Source of the DNA: Bacteroidales bacterium
GTDB taxonomy: Bacteria; Bacteroidota; Bacteroidia; Bacteroidales; UBA932
Length of the DNA stretch: 64,000 nucleotides
Reading direction: 5' to 3'
Assembly (NCBI GenBank): GCA_017534745.1
Contig: JAFXVX010000015.1
Location: 62,001 to 126,000, forward strand
This document shows positions 1-7,935 of this stretch, piece by piece. The number at the start of each line of letters is the position of its first letter. Within the stretch, counting starts at the first letter, position 1. The notes beneath the pieces were generated by a model that had not been told where the DNA came from, did not search any database, and worked only from the letters and a program-made list of their open reading frames with translations. The translations under genes and the position numbers were made by a program.

Positions 1-188
1 CCCCCGCCATCAAGTCCATCATGCGCGTCTCTTCCCCCGGTCTGAGAAAGTACGTCGATGTGAAGTCGATGCCCCGCGTCCTCAACGGACTCGGCATCGC
101 CATCCTCTCGACCTCCAAGGGCGTCATCACCGACAAGGAAGCCAAGGAGCTCGGCGTCGGCGGTGAAGTTATCTGCTACGTTTACTAA
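1..188 (+). CDS. rpsH: 30S ribosomal protein S8, C-terminal part
   Basis: The window opens inside this gene. The last 61 codons (frame from position 3, stop TAA at 186-188) end in the sequence GGEVICYVY, and the motif [20 protein letters not shown] is typical of the S8 C-terminal RNA-binding domain. S8 binds the central domain of 16S rRNA early in small-subunit assembly and in many bacteria represses its own operon. The 5' part lies outside the window. It is followed after 21 bases by rplF, the usual spc-operon order. Confidence 0.95.
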   Translation, partial: PAIKSIMRVSSPGLRKYVDVKSMPRVLNGLGIAILSTSKGVITDKEAKELGVGGEVICYVY

Positions 189-209
189 ACACAAAAAGAA
201 TCTGATATT

Positions 210-770
210 ATGTCACGAATCGGTAAATTGCCTGTAAACCTTCCGGCCGGAGTGAGCGCAGAGCTCCTCGACGGCAACGTGGTGAAGGTTAAAGGCCCTC
301 GCGGTGAGATGACCCAGAAGGTTGATCCCGACATCACCGTCACCATCGAGGGAAATGAAATCAAGTTCACCCGTCCGAGCGACCTCCCGCGCTTCCGCTC
401 GATGCACGGCCTCTACAGGGCTCTCGTCCACAACATGGTGGTCGGTGTCCACGAGGGCTTCACCATCAAGCAGGAGTTCGTGGGCGTCGGTTACAGGGTG
501 GCCGTCCAGGGCCAGCTCGTTACGATGTCCCTCGGCTACTCCCACGACATCCAGCTTCTCCTCCCCGCCGAGGTGAAGGCTGAGACCCCCCAGGTGAAAA
601 AAGGCGAGAACCCCCTTCTCGTCCTCACGAGCAACGACAAGCAGCTCGTCGGACAGGTGGCCGCCAAGATCCGTTCATTCCGCCGTCCTGAGCCTTATAA
701 GGGCAAGGGTATCAAGTTCGTCGGAGAGACTCTCCGTCGCAAGGCCGGCAAGACTGCCGCGGCAAAATAA
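210..770 (+). CDS. rplF: 50S ribosomal protein L6
   Basis: A protein of 186 residues, the normal length for L6. It begins MSRIGKLPVNLPAGV and carries the C-terminal signature RRPEPYKGKGIKF near residue 150, which contacts 23S rRNA by the sarcin-ricin loop and the factor-binding site. The two tandem L6 folds are both present. It lies between rpsH and rplR in canonical spc order, with rplR starting 18 bases downstream, so it is translated from the same long mRNA. Confidence 0.98.
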   Translation: MSRIGKLPVNLPAGVSAELLDGNVVKVKGPRGEMTQKVDPDITVTIEGNEIKFTRPSDLPRFRSMHGLYRALVHNMVVGVHEGFTIKQEFVGVGYRVAVQGQLVTMSLGYSHDIQLLLPAEVKAETPQVKKGENPLLVLTSNDKQLVGQVAAKIRSFRRPEPYKGKGIKFVGETLRRKAGKTAAAK

Positions 771-788
771 TGACAGGAGGACACAATT

Positions 789-1151
789 ATGGCATTAAGT
801 AGAATAGAAAGAAGAAAAAGGATCCACTACCGCATCCGTAAAAAGGTGAGCGGTACCGCTGAAAGGCCCAGGATGGTTGTCTTCCGCAGCAACAAGCAGA
901 TCTACGTCCAGGTTATCAACGACCTCGAGGGCAAGACCCTCGTAGCCGCCGCTTCCAACGACAAGGCTCTCGCCGCTGAGTGCAAGGGCAAGAACGGTCG
1001 CGAGGCCGCCGCAGTTGTCGGCAAGGCCATCGCCGAGCGTGCCCTCGCCGCCGGTATCACCGCAGTATCCTTCGACCGTGGAGGTTATCTTTTCCACGGC
1101 AGAGTTAAAAGTTTGGCAGACGCTGCCCGTGAAGGCGGCCTCGTATTCTAG
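789..1151 (+). CDS. rplR: 50S ribosomal protein L18
   Basis: A 120-residue protein with the basic N-terminus [19 protein letters not shown] and the C-terminal core [20 protein letters not shown] that identifies L18. L18 binds 5S rRNA and joins it to the central protuberance of the large subunit. An AGGAGG Shine-Dalgarno site lies at 775-780, eight bases before the ATG; such sites are rare elsewhere in the window but occur in front of ribosomal genes here. Order rplF-rplR-rpsE is conserved. Confidence 0.98.
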   Translation: MALSRIERRKRIHYRIRKKVSGTAERPRMVVFRSNKQIYVQVINDLEGKTLVAAASNDKALAAECKGKNGREAAAVVGKAIAERALAAGITAVSFDRGGYLFHGRVKSLADAAREGGLVF

Positions 1152-1162
1152 AGACAAAGACT

Positions 1163-1681
1163 ATGGCAAATTCAAACGTAAAAAGAGTCAAGACGTCTGA
1201 CCTTGAACTTAAGGACAGGCTCGTCGCCATCAACAGGGTCACCAAGGTGACCAAGGGCGGCCGTCACTTCCGTTTCGCCGCCATCGTGGTCGTAGGTGAT
1301 GAGAATGGTGTCGTAGGCTATGGTCTCGGCAAAGCCAACGAAGTCACCGCCGCCATCGCCAAGGGCGTCGAAGATGCGAAGAAGAACCTCGTGAAGGTCC
1401 CCGTCATCAACACGACCATCCCTCACGAGCAGGAGGCCCACTTCGGAGGCGCCCGCGTCTTCATGAAGCCTGCGGCTCCCGGTACCGGTGTCAAGGCCGG
1501 TGGTGCCATGCGCGCCGTCTTCGAGTCGGCCGGCATCCAGAACGTCCTTGCAAAGTCCAAGGGCTCGGCCAATCCCCACAACCTCGTGAAGGCGACCATC
1601 GCCGCTCTCACCGAGATGAGGGACGCCTACACCGTCGCAGGTCTCAGGGGTATCCCCATGAGCAGAGTGTTCAACGGATAA
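1163..1681 (+). CDS. rpsE: 30S ribosomal protein S5
   Basis: A 172-residue protein with the S5 double-stranded RNA-binding region (residues about 12-80, with [20 protein letters not shown]) and the C-terminal domain ending [12 protein letters not shown]5 acts in decoding fidelity and in the mRNA helicase region at the entry channel. It starts 11 bases after rplR and is followed by rpmD. Length and motifs are ordinary for Bacteroidetes. Confidence 0.98.
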   Translation: MANSNVKRVKTSDLELKDRLVAINRVTKVTKGGRHFRFAAIVVVGDENGVVGYGLGKANEVTAAIAKGVEDAKKNLVKVPVINTTIPHEQEAHFGGARVFMKPAAPGTGVKAGGAMRAVFESAGIQNVLAKSKGSANPHNLVKATIAALTEMRDAYTVAGLRGIPMSRVFNG

Positions 1682-1700
1682 AAGTAAGGAGGAAAAAGTT

Positions 1701-1883
1701 ATGGCAAAACTCAGAATCACCCAGGTGCGCAGCACCAACGGCGAGACCAAGAGGCAGATCACGAACCTCCGTACCCTCGGTGTCCGCAGAATGAATCAGA
1801 CAGTTGAGGTTGAGAAGACCCCCATCACTCTCGGCAAGCTCGAGAAGGTTCATCACCTCGTTAAGGTTGAAGAAATTGACTAA
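1701..1883 (+). CDS. rpmD: 50S ribosomal protein L30
   Basis: A protein of 60 residues, the usual size of bacterial L30, starting MAKLRITQVRSTNGETKRQI and containing the core LRTLGVRRMNQTVEVEKTP. L30 sits on the surface of the large subunit near the 5S rRNA. A purine-rich AGGAGG Shine-Dalgarno site precedes the ATG (about 1687-1692). It lies between rpsE and rplO as in most bacteria. Confidence 0.97.
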   Translation: MAKLRITQVRSTNGETKRQITNLRTLGVRRMNQTVEVEKTPITLGKLEKVHHLVKVEEID

Positions 1884-1896
1884 GGAGGAAACGAAG

Positions 1897-2346
1897 ATGA
1901 AACTTGAAAACATCGCACCCGCAAAGGGCGCAACCCACAACACCAAGAGGGTCGGCCGCGGACAGGGTTCCGGCAAGGGCGGCACAGCCACCCGCGGTGC
2001 CAAGGGCGCACAGTCCCGTTCCGGCTATTCCCACAAGATTGGTTTCGAAGGTGGCCAGATGCCTATCCAGAGGCGTCTCCCCAAGTTCGGTTTCAAGAAC
2101 CCGACGAGGGTTGAGTATCAGGCGGTCAACGTCTGCGCTCTCCAGGCTCTCGCCGAGAAGTCCGGCCTCAAGGCCCTCGATCTCGAGGCCATCATCGGCG
2201 CCGGTCTCGCCTCCAAGGGCGACCTCGTGAAGATTCTCGGCAACGGTGAGATCACCGCCGCCCTCGAGGTCACCGCTCACAAATTCTCTTCTTCCGCCGT
2301 CGCCAAGATTGAGGCGGCCGGCGGCAAGGCAATCGTAATCGAATAG
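1897..2346 (+). CDS. rplO: 50S ribosomal protein L15
   Basis: The frame is open further upstream, but the true start is the ATG at 1897, because it follows an AAGGAGG site at 1882-1888 and begins with the L15 N-terminus MKLENIAPAKGATHN. The 149-residue product has the Gly/Arg-rich stretch GRGQGSGKGGTATRG (about residues 20-34) that threads into 23S rRNA, and the C-terminal L15 core ending GGKAIVIE. L15 is a late assembly protein of the large subunit. secY follows after two bases. Confidence 0.96.
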   Translation: MKLENIAPAKGATHNTKRVGRGQGSGKGGTATRGAKGAQSRSGYSHKIGFEGGQMPIQRRLPKFGFKNPTRVEYQAVNVCALQALAEKSGLKALDLEAIIGAGLASKGDLVKILGNGEITAALEVTAHKFSSSAVAKIEAAGGKAIVIE

Positions 2347-2348
2347 CG

Positions 2349-3668
2349 ATGAGAAAGTTCGTAGAGACAATAAAGAACATCTACAAGATCGAAGAGCTCC
2401 GCACGAGGATAGGCTACACGCTCATCCTTGTGCTGATCTATCGTCTGGGGTGCTTCATTGTGCTCCCGGGGATCAATCCCGCCGCTCTCGCCAGCCTGCA
2501 GGACAGCACCCAGGAAGGTCTCGTCGGCCTCCTGAACATGTTCTCCGGCGGTGCGTTCGGCAACGCTTCGATCTTCGCTCTCGGCGTGATGCCGTACATC
2601 AGCGCATCCATCGTCGTGCAGCTCCTCGGCATCTTCGTCCCTGCCTTCCGCAAAATGCAGATGGAGGGCGAGAGCGGCCGCAGGAAGATGAATCAGATAA
2701 CCCGTTATCTGACCATTCTCATCCTCTGCATCCAGGGCCCGGCCTACGTCACCGGTATGATCCCGCGCAACGCGGTCGCGGCAACCTGGAGCGGATTCGC
2801 TTTCAACCTGATCTCCACGATCATCCTTATGGCCGGTTCCATGTTCGTCATGTGGCTCGGTGAAAGGATCACGGACCGCGGCATCGGAAACGGTATCTCT
2901 CTCCTTATTATGATAGGTATCGTCGCCCGTCTGCCTTACGCCCTCGTCGCGGAGTTCGGCCAGAAATTCACCGGCAACGGACTCGGCGGTCCTCTTATCC
3001 TCATCGTCGAGCTCGTTATCTGGTTCTTCGTCCTCGTGGCCGCCATCGCGCTCGTGCAGGCTGTCCGCAGGGTTCCCGTCCAGTACGCCAAGAGGGTCGT
3101 CGGAAACCGCCAGTACGGCGGCACCCGCGACTTCCTGCCCCTGAAGCTCAACGCTGCAGGTGTCATGCCTATCATCTTCGCCCAGGCGCTGATGATGTTC
3201 CCTATCCTCTTCGCCCGCTTCGACGCGACCCGCGGTTTCGCCGCCACGATGTCCAACTACACCGGACTCTGGTACAATGTAGTGTTCGGTTTACTGGTGG
3301 TCGTCTTCACCTACTTCTACACGGCTGTCACCATCAACCCCAACATGATGGCTGAGAACCTGAAGCAGAACGGAGGATTCATCCCCGGAGTGAAGCCCGG
3401 CAAGAAGACCATGGAGTACCTCGACGACATCATGTCGAAGGTCACCCTCCCCGGTTCCTTCTTCCTGGCGTTCATCGCCATCCTGCCCGCAATAGCGACG
3501 CTTCTCGGTGTCAACAACCGTTTCGCGAGCTTCTACGGCGGTACTTCGCTCCTTATTACTGTCGGTGTCGTCCTCGACACTCTCCAGCAGATTGAAACTT
3601 ATCTCCTTATGCGCCACTACGACGGCCTGACCAAGACCGGCCGTCTGATGGGACGCTCGGGAATGTAG
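2349..3668 (+). CDS. secY: protein translocase subunit SecY
   Basis: A 439-residue polytopic membrane protein with ten predicted membrane segments. It is the channel-forming subunit of the Sec translocase, which exports the many signal-peptide proteins in this window. Recognisable parts are the N-terminal helix (IEELRTRIGYTLILVLIYRL), the plug-proximal GGAFGNASIFALGVMPYISA, and the cytosolic C5 loop with RRVPVQYAKRVVG that contacts SecA and the ribosome. Length is typical of Bacteroidetes SecY. It starts two bases after rplO, so it is co-translated with the spc operon. Confidence 0.98.
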   Translation: MRKFVETIKNIYKIEELRTRIGYTLILVLIYRLGCFIVLPGINPAALASLQDSTQEGLVGLLNMFSGGAFGNASIFALGVMPYISASIVVQLLGIFVPAFRKMQMEGESGRRKMNQITRYLTILILCIQGPAYVTGMIPRNAVAATWSGFAFNLISTIILMAGSMFVMWLGERITDRGIGNGISLLIMIGIVARLPYALVAEFGQKFTGNGLGGPLILIVELVIWFFVLVAAIALVQAVRRVPVQYAKRVVGNRQYGGTRDFLPLKLNAAGVMPIIFAQALMMFPILFARFDATRGFAATMSNYTGLWYNVVFGLLVVVFTYFYTAVTINPNMMAENLKQNGGFIPGVKPGKKTMEYLDDIMSKVTLPGSFFLAFIAILPAIATLLGVNNRFASFYGGTSLLITVGVVLDTLQQIETYLLMRHYDGLTKTGRLMGRSGM

Positions 3669-3697
3669 TTCAAAAGAATATAACCTGAAGTGCAAAG

Positions 3698-4471
3698 ATG
3701 GTAAGGCCGAAGACAGAGGAAGAGATAGAGCTCCTGAGGATCAACGGAGAGCTGGTGTCAAAGACACTGGCAGAGGTCGGTAAAGCGGTCGCCCCCGGTG
3801 TGACAACCAAAGAGTTGGACAGGGTGGCCGAGACCTTTATCCGTGACCACGGTGCCGTCCCTTCCTTCAAAGGTTTCGAAGGCTTCCCGTCAGCTCTCTG
3901 CATCTCGGTCAACGATGTCGTCGTCCACGGTTTTCCGTCGGACTACGTCCTCAAGGAAGGCGACATCGTGTCCGTAGACTGCGGGACCTTGTATAAGGGC
4001 TACAACGGTGATTCCGCCTACACCTTCCCCGTCGGGGAGGTCGACGCAGAGACGAGGAAACTCCTCGACGTCACCAAGGAGAGCCTTTACAAAGGCATCG
4101 AGGCTGCGGTGGCCGGAAACCGTGTCGGCGACATCGGACACGCGGTACAGTCGTATGCCGAGTCCTTCGGGTTCTCCGTCGTCCGTGAGCTGGAAGGCCA
4201 CGGACTCGGGACGAAGATGCACGAGGATCCGGGCGTTCCCAACTACGGACGCCAGGGCCACGGCACCCGCCTTCCCGAAGGCCTCGTAATCTGTATTGAG
4301 CCTATGATTTGCGCCGGAGCGAGAGGTGTGTACCTCGCCCGTAACGGTTGGGAAGTCCACACTTCCGACCACCGCAATGCCGCTCATTACGAGCTTACGG
4401 TTGTTGTCCGTAAAGGCCGGGCCGAGCAGCTTTCCACTTTCAGGTATATCGAAGAGAATTCTATCCAGTAA
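3698..4471 (+). CDS. map: methionine aminopeptidase, type I
   Basis: A 257-residue enzyme that removes the initiator methionine from new proteins. The metal ligands of the pita-bread fold are visible: the two aspartates of GDIVSVDCGTLYKGYNGDSA, the histidine in GHGLGTKMHEDP, and glutamates in CIEPMICAG and near residue 235. There is no N-terminal extension, which fits type I. The gene lies between secY and infA, a common placement in Bacteroidetes and Firmicutes. Confidence 0.96.
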   Translation: MVRPKTEEEIELLRINGELVSKTLAEVGKAVAPGVTTKELDRVAETFIRDHGAVPSFKGFEGFPSALCISVNDVVVHGFPSDYVLKEGDIVSVDCGTLYKGYNGDSAYTFPVGEVDAETRKLLDVTKESLYKGIEAAVAGNRVGDIGHAVQSYAESFGFSVVRELEGHGLGTKMHEDPGVPNYGRQGHGTRLPEGLVICIEPMICAGARGVYLARNGWEVHTSDHRNAAHYELTVVVRKGRAEQLSTFRYIEENSIQ

Positions 4472-4490
4472 TCTTCTAAAGTGATATTAA

Positions 4491-4709
4491 ATGTCAAAAC
4501 AGGTAGCAATTGAGCAGGACGGCACAGTCATCGAGACTCTCCCCAACGCAATGTTCAGGGTTGAGCTCGAGAACGGCCACATCCTTCTGTGCAACATTTC
4601 AGGCAAGATGAGGATGAACTTCATCCACATCCTTCTTGGTGACCGCGTCAAGGTCGAAATCTCACCTTACGATCTTACCAAGGGCAGAATTTCTTTCAGA
4701 TACAAATAA
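4491..4709 (+). CDS. infA: translation initiation factor IF-1
   Basis: A 72-residue S1/OB-fold protein starting [20 protein letters not shown] and ending KGRISFRYK, both diagnostic for IF-1. It binds the A site of the 30S subunit during initiation. It sits 19 bases after map and is followed directly by rpmJ, the usual arrangement at the start of the alpha operon. Confidence 0.98.
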   Translation: MSKQVAIEQDGTVIETLPNAMFRVELENGHILLCNISGKMRMNFIHILLGDRVKVEISPYDLTKGRISFRYK

Positions 4710-4722
4710 AAATTCCATCAAG

Positions 4723-4839
4723 ATGAAAGTCAAGACATCCATCAAGAAGCGCAGTGAAGACTGCAAGATCGTCAGGCGCAAAGGCCGCCTCTACGTGATC
4801 TGCAAGAAGAACCCCAAGTTCAAGATGCGTCAGGGATAA
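4723..4839 (+). CDS. rpmJ: 50S ribosomal protein L36
   Basis: A protein of 38 residues. The frame is open upstream, but the ATG at 4723 gives the exact L36 N-terminus [20 protein letters not shown]. The zinc-ribbon positions Cys14, Cys27 and the expected spacing are only partly kept: the fourth ligand seems absent (it ends NPKFKMRQG, without the CxxxH ending), so this may be the zinc-free C- type. L36 stabilises 23S rRNA near the central protuberance. It starts 13 bases after infA. Confidence 0.96.
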   Translation: MKVKTSIKKRSEDCKIVRRKGRLYVICKKNPKFKMRQG

Positions 4840-4873
4840 TATCCAGTGTAACCAATAAACCAAGTATAGAACT

Positions 4874-5251
4874 ATGGCAAGAATAGCCGGTGTTGATTTA
4901 CCCAACAACAAAAGAGGAGAGATAGGTCTTACCTATATCTTCGGTATCGGTCGCAGTTCGGCCCGTAAGATCCTCGACGGTTGCGGCATCGACCGCGACA
5001 TCAAGGTCGGTGACTGGAACGACGAGCAGATTGCGGCAATCCGTAACATCATCAACGAGGAGTACAAGATCGAAGGTGAACTCCGTTCAACCGTCCAGAT
5101 GGACATCAAGCGCCTCATGGACATCGGTTGCTACCGTGGTATCCGCCACCGTATCGGCCTCCCCGTCCGCGGACAGAGCACCAAGAACAATGCCCGCACC
5201 CGCAAGGGTAAGAAGAAGACCGTTGCCAACAAGAAGAAGGCGACCAAATAA
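4874..5251 (+). CDS. rpsM: 30S ribosomal protein S13
   Basis: A 125-residue protein beginning [20 protein letters not shown] with the helix-two-turn-helix region and the conserved [14 protein letters not shown] followed by the basic tail [20 protein letters not shown]13 forms bridges B1a and B1b between the subunits and contacts the P-site tRNA. It is the first of the rpsM-rpsK-rpsD-rpoA-rplQ set. Confidence 0.98.
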   Translation: MARIAGVDLPNNKRGEIGLTYIFGIGRSSARKILDGCGIDRDIKVGDWNDEQIAAIRNIINEEYKIEGELRSTVQMDIKRLMDIGCYRGIRHRIGLPVRGQSTKNNARTRKGKKKTVANKKKATK

Positions 5252-5264
5252 AGTTTGATGAATT

Positions 5265-5654
5265 ATGGCAAAGAAAACAACAACAACAAAGAAGAGAGTT
5301 GTCAAGGTTGACGCTTATGGACAGGCCCATATTTCATCGACCTTCAACAACGTTATCGTGTCTCTGGCCAATTCCGAGGGTCAGGTGATCAGCTGGTCAT
5401 CCGCCGGAAAGTGCGGCTTCAGAGGCTCCAAGAAGAACACCCCTTACGCCGCGCAGATGGCAGCCGAGGACGCTTCCAAGACAGCGTTCGACGCCGGTCT
5501 CCGCAAGGTGAAGGTGTATGTCAAGGGCCCCGGTTCAGGCCGTGAGTCCGCCATCAGGACCATCAACAATGCAGGCATCACCGTGACCGAGATTATCGAC
5601 GTCACCCCCATGCCCCACAACGGATGCCGTCCTAAAGGCCGTCGTAAAGTTTAA
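5265..5654 (+). CDS. rpsK: 30S ribosomal protein S11
   Basis: A 129-residue protein. The Lys/Thr-rich N-terminus ([19 protein letters not shown]) precedes the S11 core with [20 protein letters not shown] and the signature ending [17 protein letters not shown]11 lies on the platform of the 30S subunit and shapes the mRNA exit region, where it helps form the Shine-Dalgarno duplex pocket. It starts 13 bases after rpsM. Confidence 0.98.
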   Translation: MAKKTTTTKKRVVKVDAYGQAHISSTFNNVIVSLANSEGQVISWSSAGKCGFRGSKKNTPYAAQMAAEDASKTAFDAGLRKVKVYVKGPGSGRESAIRTINNAGITVTEIIDVTPMPHNGCRPKGRRKV

Positions 5655-5674
5655 CCTTTAAATCAGAGACAACT

Positions 5675-6277
5675 ATGGCAAGATATACCGGTCCCAAGAC
5701 CCGCATAGCGCGCAAGTTCGGCGAGCCTATCTACGGCCCTGACAAGTACTTTGAGAAGAGGAACACCCCTCCGGGACAGCACGGTCTCGCTTCCAAGCGC
5801 AAGAAGACCAAGGAGTACGGTACCCAGCTCAAGGAGAAGCAGAAAGTCAAGTACATGTACGGTGTTCTCGAGCGTCAGTTCCGCAACACCTACGAGAAGG
5901 CGGCCCGCATGAAGGGCCAGACGGGTGTCAACCTCGTCCTCCTTCTCGAGTCCAGGCTTGACAACATCGTCTATCGCCTCGGCATCGCTCCGACCAGGCC
6001 CGCTGCCCGTCAGCTCGTCCTCCACCGTCACATCCGTCTTAACGGCAAGATCTGCAACATCCCTTCGACCCAGGTCAAGGCCGGCGATACCGTCGCCGTC
6101 AGGGAGCGTTCCCGCAGCCTTGAGGTCATTCAGGAGAGCGTCGCCGCCGGCAAGAGGTATTCTTGGCTCGAGTTCGACGCCGCGACCCTCACCGGAAAGT
6201 ATCTCAACGTCCCCGTCCGCGAGGAAGTTCCCGAGACCATCAACGAGCAGCTCATCGTCGACCTCTACTCCAAGTAA
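5675..6277 (+). CDS. rpsD: 30S ribosomal protein S4
   Basis: A 200-residue protein with the N-terminal S4 region (MARYTGPKTRIARKFGEPIY) and the S4 RNA-binding domain around residues 93-155 (SRLDNIVYRLGIAPTRPAAR, then VLHRHIRLNGK). S4 nucleates assembly of the 30S subunit and in many bacteria controls the alpha operon by translational repression. It is encoded between rpsK and rpoA. Confidence 0.98.
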   Translation: MARYTGPKTRIARKFGEPIYGPDKYFEKRNTPPGQHGLASKRKKTKEYGTQLKEKQKVKYMYGVLERQFRNTYEKAARMKGQTGVNLVLLLESRLDNIVYRLGIAPTRPAARQLVLHRHIRLNGKICNIPSTQVKAGDTVAVRERSRSLEVIQESVAAGKRYSWLEFDAATLTGKYLNVPVREEVPETINEQLIVDLYSK

Positions 6278-6304
6278 TCGTTAACACCCTAGCAAAGAAT
6301 AACT

Positions 6305-7312
6305 ATGGCAATCTTAGCATTTCAAAAACCGGACAAGGTAATCATGCTCGAAGGCACTGATACCGTCGGCCGTTTCGAATTCAGGCCCCTTGAGCCTGGA
6401 TACGCGCAGACCATCGGCAACGCCCTCCGCCGGATTCTCCTTGCATCTCTGGAAGGCTATGCCATCTCCTCCATCAGGATCAGCGGCGTGGACCAGGAGT
6501 TCGCGACCATCCCTGGTGTGATCGAGGCTATGCCCGAAATCATCCTTAACCTCAAGCAGGTCCGTTTCAAGAGAATGGTAGAGGGTGTGGACTCCGAGGT
6601 GGCCAACATTACCATCAGCGGCAAACAGGAGTTTACCGCCGAGGATATCTCTGAAGGATTGTCTTCTTTCAAGGTGTTGAACCCTGAGCAGCACATCTGC
6701 TCCCTCGAGCCTTCAGTCAAGCTTGAGATCAGCATCACCATCACTAAGGGCCGCGGCTTTGTCCCGGCCGAAGAGATGAGGGACGACAGCGCCCCCATCG
6801 GGACCATCCCCGTGGACGCCATCTACACCCCCATCAAGAAGGTCAACTGGTCTTACGAGAACTGGCGCGTCGAGCAGAAGACTGACTACGAGAAGCTCAA
6901 CCTCGAAATCGTCACCGACGGCAGCATAACCCCCAACGCAGCCCTTCAGGATGCGGCTTCGATCCTTATCTATCACTTCAAGCTCTTCACCGACGACAAG
7001 AAACTCGCCGTTGACGAAGCCGTTTCCCACGACAGTAAGGATCTCGACGAGGAATCCCTCAGGATGAGGCATCTCCTCCTCACCAAGCTCTCCGACATGG
7101 GCCTCTCCGTCAGGGCTTTCAACTGCCTCAAGGCCGCCGATATCGACACCTTCGCAGACCTCGTCTCCTACTCCAGGAACGAGCTGATGAAGTTCCGCAA
7201 CTTCGGCCGCAAGTCCCTGGGCGAGATCGACCTTCTCGTCGAGAAGATGAAACTCTCATTCGGGATGGACGTCACCAAGTACAATATTGAACCCAAGAAA
7301 AAGAACGTATAG
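6305..7312 (+). CDS. rpoA: DNA-directed RNA polymerase subunit alpha
   Basis: A 335-residue protein with the complete N-terminal dimerisation domain (from about residue 20, with [20 protein letters not shown], which binds beta and beta') and a complete C-terminal domain (about 250-320; [20 protein letters not shown]) that binds UP elements and activators. It nucleates RNA polymerase assembly. Position and length are typical; it ends two bases before rplQ. Confidence 0.98.
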   Translation: MAILAFQKPDKVIMLEGTDTVGRFEFRPLEPGYAQTIGNALRRILLASLEGYAISSIRISGVDQEFATIPGVIEAMPEIILNLKQVRFKRMVEGVDSEVANITISGKQEFTAEDISEGLSSFKVLNPEQHICSLEPSVKLEISITITKGRGFVPAEEMRDDSAPIGTIPVDAIYTPIKKVNWSYENWRVEQKTDYEKLNLEIVTDGSITPNAALQDAASILIYHFKLFTDDKKLAVDEAVSHDSKDLDEESLRMRHLLLTKLSDMGLSVRAFNCLKAADIDTFADLVSYSRNELMKFRNFGRKSLGEIDLLVEKMKLSFGMDVTKYNIEPKKKNV

Positions 7313-7314
7313 CA

Positions 7315-7833
7315 ATGAGACACAATAAAGCAGTCAATCATCTTGGACGCCAGAGCGGACACCGCAAGGCCATGCTTTCCAACCTCGCGTGCTCCCTCAT
7401 CCTCCACAAGAGGATCCAGACCACCGTTGCAAAGGCAAAGGCCCTCAAGCCCTATTTTGAGCCGCTCATCACCAAGTCAAAGGACGATTCCACCCACTCA
7501 CGCCGCGTCGTTTTCAGCTACCTCAAGGACAAGAAGGCAACCGCCGAACTTTTCCGCACGATAGCTCCCGCCATTGCCGACCGTCCCGGTGGATACCTCC
7601 GTATCCTCCACACCGGTTTCCGCAAGGGTGACGCCGCCGAGATGGCCCTCATCGAGTTCGTCGACTTCAACGAGGCCGCCCTCGCCTCCGCTGCAAAGCA
7701 GGAGAAGAAGGCAACCCGCCGCAGCCGTGCGAAGAAGGCCGCTCCCGCTGCCGAGGCCCCCAAGGCCGAAGCGCCCGCAGCCGAGGCTCCTGCAGCAGAA
7801 GAACCTGCCGCCGAAGCTCCCGCAGCAGAGTAA
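7315..7833 (+). CDS. rplQ: 50S ribosomal protein L17 with Ala/Pro/Glu-rich tail
   Basis: The first 120 residues are normal L17 ([20 protein letters not shown] through [20 protein letters not shown]). The remaining 50 residues or so form a basic linker ([14 protein letters not shown]) followed by repeats of Ala, Pro, Glu and Ala, a low-complexity tail common in Bacteroidetes L17 but absent from the E. coli protein. L17 lies at the peptide exit side of the large subunit. It is the last gene of the operon, and a strong terminator follows within 20 bases. Confidence 0.97.
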   Translation: MRHNKAVNHLGRQSGHRKAMLSNLACSLILHKRIQTTVAKAKALKPYFEPLITKSKDDSTHSRRVVFSYLKDKKATAELFRTIAPAIADRPGGYLRILHTGFRKGDAAEMALIEFVDFNEAALASAAKQEKKATRRSRAKKAAPAAEAPKAEAPAAEAPAAEEPAAEAPAAE

Positions 7834-7851
7834 GGATGAATCTCCTTCTGA

Positions 7852-7890
7852 AAGAGGCTGGCCCTTTTGGGTCGGCCTCTTTTTCTTTTT
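7852..7890 (+). terminator. rho-independent terminator of the ribosomal operon
   Basis: A 13-bp stem (7852-7864 AAGAGGCTGGCCC with 7869-7881 GGGTCGGCCTCTT, two G-T pairs) with a TTTT loop is followed by TTT-C-TTTTT. It closes the long transcript that ends with rplQ. The T-run ends only 12 bases before the promoter box of the next gene, so terminator and promoter are packed together. Confidence 0.93.
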
Positions 7891-7902
7891 ACGGAAAAAA
7901 CC

Positions 7903-7910
7903 TATCTTTG
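7903..7910 (+). promoter_or_regulatory. Bacteroidetes promoter -7 box of hppA
   Basis: TATCTTTG matches the Bacteroidetes sigma consensus TAnnTTTG exactly. It lies 25 bases before the chosen hppA start, leaving a leader of about 18-20 bases. The -33 region is only T-rich, because it overlaps the T-run of the ribosomal terminator. Confidence 0.7.
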
Positions 7911-7935
7911 TAAGCTAACCACAAAAGAATTTGAT